From: Deltaproteobacteria bacterium
GTDB lineage: Bacteria; Desulfobacterota; Desulfobulbia; Desulfobulbales; UBA5123
Direction: 5' to 3'
Assembly (NCBI GenBank): GCA_021788685.1
Contig: JAJYKH010000069.1
Coordinates: forward strand, 1-10,644
Length of the DNA stretch: 10,644 bases
The position numbers and the translations under genes are program-made. Shown here piece by piece: positions 6,412 to 10,644 of the stretch. Below the pieces are notes generated by a model. The model searched no databases, had not been told where the DNA came from, and saw nothing but the letters and a program-made list of their open reading frames with translations. Within the stretch, counting starts at the first letter, position 1. Every line of letters begins with the position of its first letter.

Positions 6412-6458
6412 GCTTTAGGTTTCTTTTACATTTTTTTCCTTTTTCCAAGGAGAAGCTC

Positions 6459-6962
6459 ATGCAGCGCGTCAAAACTGGAGACTGCGTCACCATCGAATAC
6501 GAAGGGACCCTCGAGAGCGGGGATGTCTTCGAGACCACGGCGGAGGTCGGTCCCCTCGAATTCGAGGTAGGCACCAACGCGGTCCTGCCCGCCTTCGAGA
6601 AAACCGTCATCGGCATGGCGCCGGGAGAAACCCGGCAGCTCGAAGTGGCCCCGGAGGAGGCATACGGTCCCCGGCGGGAGGAGCTGGTGCAGACCTTCGA
6701 CCGCTCCGTGCTCGGGCCGGGCCTCGAGCCCAAAACGGGAATGGTGCTCGGGATGACCCTCGAACGGGAGGGAAACAAGAAAAAGGTGCCCGGCCTGGTG
6801 ACGGCGGTAACCGGCGGCACGGTCACCATCGACTTCAACCACCCCCTTGCCGGGCAGAAGCTGCTGTTTACGATCACCCTCCAGGGAATCGCCCAGCCCG
6901 TCAACGGCAGCGGCCCCGATGGGGGCGGCGGTGTGCCCTCGGGTTGCGGCTGCCACAGTTGA
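6459..6962 (+). CDS. SlyD-like FKBP-type peptidyl-prolyl cis-trans isomerase
   Basis: This enzyme turns proline peptide bonds and, in SlyD-like proteins, also acts as a folding helper. The 167-residue product has an FKBP half (VTIEYEGTLESGDVFETT, 10-27; PLEFEVGTNAVLPAFEKTVIG, about 32-52). An insert-in-flap domain follows (about 70-125, with APEEAYGPRREELVQTFDR at its start), and then the closing FKBP strands (LLFTITLQGI, 135-144). The tail ends SGCGCHS, a short Cys/His cluster that could bind metal, much shorter than the E. coli SlyD tail. No signal peptide is present, so it is cytoplasmic. The ATG at 6459 has a textbook AAGGAG (6447-6452) six bases upstream; the open frame from 6399 crosses repeat DNA and is rejected. 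A single-gene unit is likely. Confidence 0.93.
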   Translation: MQRVKTGDCVTIEYEGTLESGDVFETTAEVGPLEFEVGTNAVLPAFEKTVIGMAPGETRQLEVAPEEAYGPRREELVQTFDRSVLGPGLEPKTGMVLGMTLEREGNKKKVPGLVTAVTGGTVTIDFNHPLAGQKLLFTITLQGIAQPVNGSGPDGGGGVPSGCGCHS

Positions 6963-6977
6963 TTTCTGGGGCGCTGC

Positions 6978-7013
6978 CAGAATCCGGCCCCGGCGGTTTC
7001 CGGGGCCATTCTG
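6978..7013. terminator. GC-rich hairpin between FKBP gene and thiD
   Basis: CAGAAT (6978-6983) pairs with ATTCTG (7008-7013), and GGCCCCGG (6986-6993) with CCGGGGCC (7000-7007), leaving a two-base bulge and a six-base loop. It starts 15 bases after the FKBP stop. No U-tract follows, so it may slow or partly end transcription, or protect the 3' end, rather than act as a full intrinsic terminator. Confidence 0.5.
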
Positions 7014-7044
7014 AGGCCATCCACTGAACCAGCAATTGACGGCA

Positions 7045-7887
7045 ATGGCTGCAAATGAGCGGAAAGGAATCGTCCTCTCGATTGCCGGCTCCGACCCCTC
7101 CGGAGGCGCGGGCATCCAGGCGGACCTGAAGACCATGGCCGTGCTCGGGGTGTACGGGGCGGCCGCCGTCACCTGTCTCACGGTCCAGAATACCAGCGAA
7201 GTGGCGGCGTTGGTCCCGGTGGCCCCCGAGCTGGTGCGGGAACAGATCCGGCTGGTGCTCGCCGACCTGCCGGTCACCCACGTCAAGATCGGGATGATCG
7301 GCACCGCGGCGGTGGCCAGGGCGGTGGGCGCGGCCCTGGACGGCTTTGCCGGGGAGGTCGTCTACGACCCGGTGCTCCGGGCCACGGCCGGCGCCGACCT
7401 CATGGAGCCGGCCGCCCTGGCCGCGGTCCGGGCCGAGGTCATCAGCCGGGCCACGGTGCTCACCCCCAACCTGGCGGAGCTCCACGCCCTCACCAGCGCC
7501 AGCGGCGACCGGCCCGGGGAGCTGCGCGCGGCCGGCCGGCAACTGCTTGCCGACTTCCCCCGCCTGCGGGCGGTGGCGATCAAGGGGGGGCACGGGCCGG
7601 TCCACCACGGGTCGGTCACCGACTACCTGGTGCGCCGCAGCCCCGATCCGGCCTCGCCAAGCTGCCTCGAAGCCACCCATCCCTGGGTGGACACCCGCAA
7701 CAGCCACGGCACCGGCTGCACCTTTGCCTCGGCGTTCGCCGCCTTCCACCTGCTCACCGGCAGCGACGACGAAGCCTTCACCCGCGCCGCCGCCTTCGTC
7801 CACCGGCTGCTCGCGGCGAGCGCCGGCTCGCGGCTGGGCGGGGGCACCGGCCCCCTCCTCCACCACTTGCTCCGGGAGGAGCGGTAG
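7045..7887 (+). CDS. thiD: Hydroxymethylpyrimidine (phosphate) kinase ThiD
   Basis: ThiD phosphorylates the pyrimidine half of thiamine (HMP, then HMP-phosphate) to give the diphosphate that ThiE joins to the thiazole. The 280-residue product has the ribokinase-fold signatures in order: AGSDPSGGAGIQADLKT (14-30), QNTSEV near 48-53, KIGMIG (81-86), YDPVLRATAG (107-116), TPNLAEL (140-146), KGGHG (180-184) and the anion-hole and catalytic region NSHGTGCTFASA (219-230). The usual DPVM reads DPVL, a mild change. No ThiE is fused and no other thiamine gene is in view. The ATG at 7045 is preferred over the in-frame TTG at 7036 and the out-of-frame ATG at 7055, but no strong ribosome site supports any start. 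No TPP riboswitch is visible upstream. Confidence 0.95.
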   Translation: MAANERKGIVLSIAGSDPSGGAGIQADLKTMAVLGVYGAAAVTCLTVQNTSEVAALVPVAPELVREQIRLVLADLPVTHVKIGMIGTAAVARAVGAALDGFAGEVVYDPVLRATAGADLMEPAALAAVRAEVISRATVLTPNLAELHALTSASGDRPGELRAAGRQLLADFPRLRAVAIKGGHGPVHHGSVTDYLVRRSPDPASPSCLEATHPWVDTRNSHGTGCTFASAFAAFHLLTGSDDEAFTRAAAFVHRLLAASAGSRLGGGTGPLLHHLLREER

Positions 7888-7892
7888 CGTTC

Positions 7893-7946
7893 CAGCCGCT
7901 ACAGCCGCTTCAACCGCTCAAACCGTTTCAGCCGTTGGAACGGTTC
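7893..7946. repeat. Degenerate 9-base repeats with hairpin between convergent genes
   Basis: Six imperfect 9-base units run head to tail: CAGCCGCTA, CAGCCGCTT, CAACCGCTC, AAACCGTTT, CAGCCGTTG and the complementary-looking GAACGGTTC. AACCGTT (7921-7927) pairs with AACGGTT (7939-7945) over an 11-base loop. The array fills most of the 68 bases between thiD and the leftward Ala-rich gene. It may serve as a weak two-way terminator or be slipped-repeat debris. Confidence 0.6.
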
Positions 7947-7955
7947 TCCCCCTTC

Positions 7956-8792
7956 TCATGCCGGCTCCTTCCGCCGGGCAAAGGTCTTGGGGAGCACCAC
8001 TTCCACCCCCTCGATCGGGCCGCTCACCGCGCCGGCCACCTGGGTGACCGCTGCCGCCCCGACCTCTTGGGCCCCCAGCATGCAACCCTCGCCCGCCGCG
8101 GAGGCCGCCCGCTCCGGGTCCATCCCCGTTTCCCTCGCCGCCTTCACCGCTGCCGCCACCGCGCTTCCGGCCACCCGGCCTGCGTCGCCGCGGACTGCGG
8201 CCGCACCCTGCACCAAGCCCCGGGCCGTGCTCCGGACCGCCGCCACGGCGTCGGCGTCGATCGCGGCCGCGCCGGCGATTGCTCCCCTCATGGCCTTCTG
8301 CGCCACCGCTTCCGGATCGCCGCCCGCCGCGGCCGCCCCCAGCATGGCTCCCCGGCCGGCGCCGAGGACGGCCTCCCCCATCCCGATGGCGAGCCCCGGG
8401 CTGCCGGTGACCACCCCCCGCACCGCCGCCTCGGCGGCGCGGAGAAGATCGCCCTCCACCGCCCGGGTGGCGGTAATCACCGCCCGCACCGTATCCGCGA
8501 CCGTATCCGCGCTGATCGCGGTCACGCTGTCCACTCCCTGGAGGACCCCGATCACCAGCCCGAGGGCCACCTCGCCCAAGTCGCGCCGGACCTCGCTCGC
8601 CGCCTCGATGGTCCCGCGGACCGCGTCCTCCACCGCGCCGGCCGCCGCCCCGGCGGCTCCGCCGCTCCTCTTGAGATGATCCCCGATCAGATCGCGGGCG
8701 ACCTCCATGGTGTCGCCGACGAGATCGCCGGCGCCGCGGATGGAGCCGATCATGACGTCCTTCATCTGCATCCCGAGCTCTCCGAGTGCCAT
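7956..8792 (-). CDS. Ala/Gly-rich protein of about 22-residue repeats, unknown function
   Basis: A 278-residue protein rich in Ala, Gly and Val. After an N-terminal part (MALGELGMQMKDVMIGSIRG) it becomes a chain of amphipathic segments with a period of about 22 residues. Examples are 113-134, 158-178, 179-200, 201-223 and 224-245, loosely GDxxxVAxxAxRGxxxGAAAx. It closes with VSGPIEGVEVVLPKTF. There are no long hydrophobic helices or signal peptide, and one cysteine (237). I recall similar Ala-rich proteins of unknown function ending in xxIxGVxVVLKEP in delta- and betaproteobacteria. Lipid- or granule-coating and helix-bundle roles are guesses from composition only. The ATG at 8790-8792 is chosen for its near-perfect AAGGAGGTG (8797-8805). 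The frame open further upstream crosses repeat copy B. It is convergent with thiD and divergent from the YcaO gene. Confidence 0.85.
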   Translation of the reverse strand: MALGELGMQMKDVMIGSIRGAGDLVGDTMEVARDLIGDHLKRSGGAAGAAAGAVEDAVRGTIEAASEVRRDLGEVALGLVIGVLQGVDSVTAISADTVADTVRAVITATRAVEGDLLRAAEAAVRGVVTGSPGLAIGMGEAVLGAGRGAMLGAAAAGGDPEAVAQKAMRGAIAGAAAIDADAVAAVRSTARGLVQGAAAVRGDAGRVAGSAVAAAVKAARETGMDPERAASAAGEGCMLGAQEVGAAAVTQVAGAVSGPIEGVEVVLPKTFARRKEPA

Positions 8793-8898
8793 GCTCCACC
8801 TCCTTGACAGGATTTGCGAAAGCGAGCGTCCTTCCCTATCTTCGCACGACCCGCCGGTTTTCGCCAAACGAGGAGGGACCCCGCCGCCGCTCGCCCCC

Positions 8899-8927
8899 TT
8901 GACAAACAAAAGGCGGTGGAAGATAGT
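8899..8927 (+). promoter_or_regulatory. Sigma-70-like promoter towards the YcaO gene
   Basis: Perfect TTGACA (8899-8904), a 17-base spacer, then GATAGT (8922-8927, 4 of 6 to TATAAT). It faces the YcaO gene about 195 bases ahead. A transcript would carry the whole of repeat copy B and its hairpin in its leader. Confidence 0.5.
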
Positions 8928-8945
8928 GCCTCTTCGTTTTCCCCA

Positions 8946-9087
8946 GTGTACGACCAGAAACGAGGATTTTCGTTCGAGTGCAAGGCGCGAGGGAGCCTGG
9001 AAAGCGGAGCGTACTTCTGTACGCGAGCATTTCCAGGCGACTGAGCAACGCAGCAATCGGGCGAAAAGACCGTTTCCGGATGGACAC
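8946..9087. repeat. Palindromic repeat element, copy B
   Basis: The fuller copy of the element at 2562-2703. It begins GTGTACGACCAGAAACGAGG and ends CGTTTCCGGATGGACAC. Read inwards from each end, both termini share GTGT...GAAACG...TTTTCG, giving imperfect terminal inverted repeats of about 27 bases. Inside, GCCTGGAAA (8995-9003) pairs with TTTCCAGGC (9030-9038), and GCGTAC (9009-9014) with GTACGC (9019-9024) around a TTCT loop. The whole unit can fold into a nested stem. No gene is inside. The structure fits a MITE-like or REP-like non-autonomous element. Confidence 0.87.
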
Positions 9088-9100
9088 TCCCCATCCGGAA
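9074..9100 (+). repeat. Perfect 10-base-pair hairpin in the YcaO leader
   Basis: TTCCGGATGG (9074-9083) and CCATCCGGAA (9091-9100) pair perfectly across a seven-base loop, 20 bases before the YcaO start codon. The left arm is the end of repeat copy B. The right arm lies outside it and may be the trace of a second, lost copy in the opposite direction. No T-run follows, so it should not be a strong terminator, but it is close enough to the ribosome site to matter. Confidence 0.6.
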
Positions 9101-9120
9101 CCATGCCCAGAGGACCAGCC

Positions 9121-10644
9121 ATGGAAAAAAAGCCCATCCGGCTCGCCGACTGTTTCAAGACCTATACCCTCGACCAGGACAAGGCCTGCGGCCCCGAGGA
9201 AACGGTGGCCCGCTTCCGGGAGCGGCTGCGGCAAACCGGCCTCGACATCCTGCGGGAGGTGCGCCGCATCGACAACGGCCGGCTGGACATCCCGGTCTAT
9301 TTCAGCGTCTGCGGCCAGGAAGCCGTCGAGGTGATCGGCAACAAGAAGCAGATGGGCAAGGGCTCCACCCCGGAGCAGTCCCGGGCGAGCGCCTGCATGG
9401 AACTGGCCGAGCGATACAGCTTTTTCAGCTTCAAGAAGAACCCGGCCAATTTCCGCACGGCCACCTATGCGGAGATGAAGGCGAGCGGCCTGCCCCTGCT
9501 GCCGGTCGAGCGCCTCCTTCAGTCGGTCCACGACGAACGGATGGAGCCCACCTTTCTGGAGCGGCTCATCGCGGACATCCCCATCCAGTGGACCTGGGCC
9601 ACCAGCCTGACCCGCCAGGAGGAGGTGCTGGTGCCCTTCTCCTGGTTCTACGCGATCAACGAGTTCAACGGGCCGTCGGCGGGCAACACCTATGAGGAGG
9701 CCATCCTCCAGGGGATCAGCGAGATCGTCGAGCGGCACGTCTGCGCCCTGGTGAGCCACCACCGGCTGGTCACCCCGGCCATCGACCCCGCCAGCGTGGC
9801 GGACCCGGTGGCCCGGGAGCTGATCGGCAAGTTCACCCGCCACGGGATCGAGCTCTACCTGAACGACTTCAGCCTGGACACCGGCATCCCCACCGTGGCC
9901 GCCCTGGCCGTGGACCCCGCCACCTTCCCGGAAACGAGCGAGATCGTCTTCACCGCCGGCACCACCCCGGACCCGGCCAAGGCCCTCATCCGGGCGCTCA
10001 CGGAGGTGGCCCAGCTCGCGGGCGACTTCAACAGCCGGGCCAACTACGTGGCGAGCGGCCTGCCCAAGCCGCTCGCCATGGCGGAGGTGGAGCACGTCAC
10101 CCGGCCGGGGAAGACGGTGGGGTTGGGGGAGCTGCCGAGCCTCGCCGCTGACAACATCCGGGTGGAGGTGGAGCGCTGCGTGGCGGCCCTCGCCAGGCTC
10201 GGCATGGAGGTGCTGGTCCTCGACACCATGCACCCGCAGCTCCTGGTCCCGGCCATCTACACCATCGTCCCGGGCGCCCATTTCCGGGAGCGCTCCATGC
10301 TGAAAGACGCCGGCCTGTTCGCCGCCAAGCTGGTAGCCGAGCGGGTGGATGATCCCCTGGCGGCGCGAGAGAAGCTCGCCCGGATGCAGGAGCTGCTGCC
10401 GGATGCCTATTACCTGGAATTCTACCTGGGCAAGAACGAGCACGAGCTGGGGCACTCCGAGGAGGCGGCAGCCCGGCTGCGGCGGGCCTTGGACCTCAGC
10501 CCGGCCGAGGAGGACGTGCCCTACATCTATTCCTACCTGGGGAGCTGCCTGAAGGACCTGGGGCGGTACGAGGAGGCGATCGGGGTGCTGCGGCACGGGA
10601 CGGAGTGCGATGACGAGCGGCCGGACCTCCACAACCTGCTCGGG
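9121..10644 (+). CDS. YcaO-domain protein with C-terminal TPR region, open at right edge
   Basis: YcaO proteins use ATP to activate backbone amides, making azolines, thioamides or amidines in peptides and proteins; E. coli YcaO itself affects the RimO-linked methylthiolation of ribosomal protein S12. The 508 visible residues carry the ATP-site signatures: GKGSTPEQSRASACMELAER (79-98), AGNTYEEAILQGISEIVERH (187-206) and RALTEVAQ (291-298), so the nucleotide and magnesium residues look intact. From about 432 a TPR-like part begins (YLGKNEHELGHSEEAAARL, LGSCLKDLGRYEEAIGVL) and runs off the window. ATG 9121 has AGAGGA (9109-9114) six bases upstream; an in-frame ATG at 9103 would add six residues but lacks such a site. 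No precursor peptide, TfuA or cyclodehydratase partner is in view. This favours a protein-modifying, E. coli-like role over a peptide natural-product cluster, though the right side is unseen. Confidence 0.93.
   Translation, partial: MEKKPIRLADCFKTYTLDQDKACGPEETVARFRERLRQTGLDILREVRRIDNGRLDIPVYFSVCGQEAVEVIGNKKQMGKGSTPEQSRASACMELAERYSFFSFKKNPANFRTATYAEMKASGLPLLPVERLLQSVHDERMEPTFLERLIADIPIQWTWATSLTRQEEVLVPFSWFYAINEFNGPSAGNTYEEAILQGISEIVERHVCALVSHHRLVTPAIDPASVADPVARELIGKFTRHGIELYLNDFSLDTGIPTVAALAVDPATFPETSEIVFTAGTTPDPAKALIRALTEVAQLAGDFNSRANYVASGLPKPLAMAEVEHVTRPGKTVGLGELPSLAADNIRVEVERCVAALARLGMEVLVLDTMHPQLLVPAIYTIVPGAHFRERSMLKDAGLFAAKLVAERVDDPLAAREKLARMQELLPDAYYLEFYLGKNEHELGHSEEAAARLRRALDLSPAEEDVPYIYSYLGSCLKDLGRYEEAIGVLRHGTECDDERPDLHNLLG

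Larger units (their letters stand above)
8793..9120. other. Divergent intergenic region upstream of the YcaO gene
   Basis: A 328-base gap between the leftward Ala-rich gene and the rightward YcaO gene. It holds the ribosome site of the former (8797-8805), a rightward promoter candidate (8899-8927), repeat copy B (8946-9087), a perfect hairpin (9074-9100) and the YcaO ribosome site (AGAGGA 9109-9114). The stretch 8810-8895 shows nothing recognisable; no clear leftward promoter was found. Confidence 0.65.

Noticed and set aside
6399..6458. Upstream start for the FKBP protein
   Set aside because: It would translate part of the GACGCAAA inverted repeat; AAGGAG sits at the right distance from ATG 6459.
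6963..7044. TPP riboswitch ahead of thiD
   Set aside because: CTGAGG and TGAACC resemble parts of the element, but the conserved GAUCUGG/CGUAGGGA part and the correct order are missing. The gap is also only 82 bases and mostly one GC-rich hairpin.
7893..7946. CRISPR-like array
   Set aside because: Units are 9 bases, degenerate and without spacers; no cas gene is present.
8762..9094. Minus-strand frame across repeat copy B
   Set aside because: Its wording comes from the repeat (a similar frame appears across copy A), so it is a repeat-derived artefact and not a gene.
8793..9158. Upstream extension of the Ala-rich protein to a start at 9158
   Set aside because: The extension crosses repeat copy B and loses Ala-rich character; ATG 8792 has a near-perfect ribosome site.
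8836..10632. Long minus-strand open frame opposite the YcaO gene
   Set aside because: The plus strand encodes a clear YcaO protein with ordered motifs. The antisense frame is a G+C-rich shadow with Gly/His/Leu-rich nonsense and runs into repeat DNA.

Overview
The window reads as a piece of a G+C-rich bacterial chromosome, most likely from the Desulfuromonadota (Geobacter, Desulfuromonas and relatives). That placement is an inference. It rests on the wording of HisG, HisI, LepA and EngB, on a cysteine-rich two-CW protein, on small proteins typical of that group, and on the kinds of short palindromic repeats in the gaps. No transposase, integrase, phage gene, tRNA, rRNA or CRISPR array was seen.

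Layout. (1) 1-1099 (+): the C-terminal part of lepA (EF4), followed by a roughly 330-base gap with a 28-base perfect palindrome and GGAGGTT-type repeat debris. (2) 3941-1431 (-): a leftward run of hisI, hisG (4-base overlap), a short repeat element, engB and a small two-CW protein. hisI and hisG encode two histidine-synthesis enzymes and are surely co-transcribed; engB is a ribosome-assembly GTPase and may be read through. (3) 3942-4566: a 625-base divergent gap holding a CACGAAG-type repeat, a good sigma-70-like promoter for hisI and a doubtful small reading frame. (4) 4567-6295 (+): an unrecognised 475-residue helical protein and a 75-residue two-helix membrane protein. (5) 6459-7887 (+): a SlyD-like FKBP prolyl isomerase and thiD (thiamine pyrimidine kinase). 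(6) 8792-7956 (-): an Ala/Gly-rich protein built of about 22-residue repeats, convergent with thiD. (7) 9121-10644 (+): a YcaO-domain protein with a C-terminal TPR region, open at the right edge.

The genes are mostly housekeeping and do not form one pathway. The less ordinary parts are the YcaO-TPR protein, the divergent Ala-rich repeat protein, the orphan helical protein, and at least five different palindromic repeats confined to intergenic gaps. Among these, two copies of one roughly 140-base element with GTGT...ACAC ends lie just upstream of engB and of the YcaO gene. Nothing here proves a new multi-gene system; the best candidates are listed as findings with tests.
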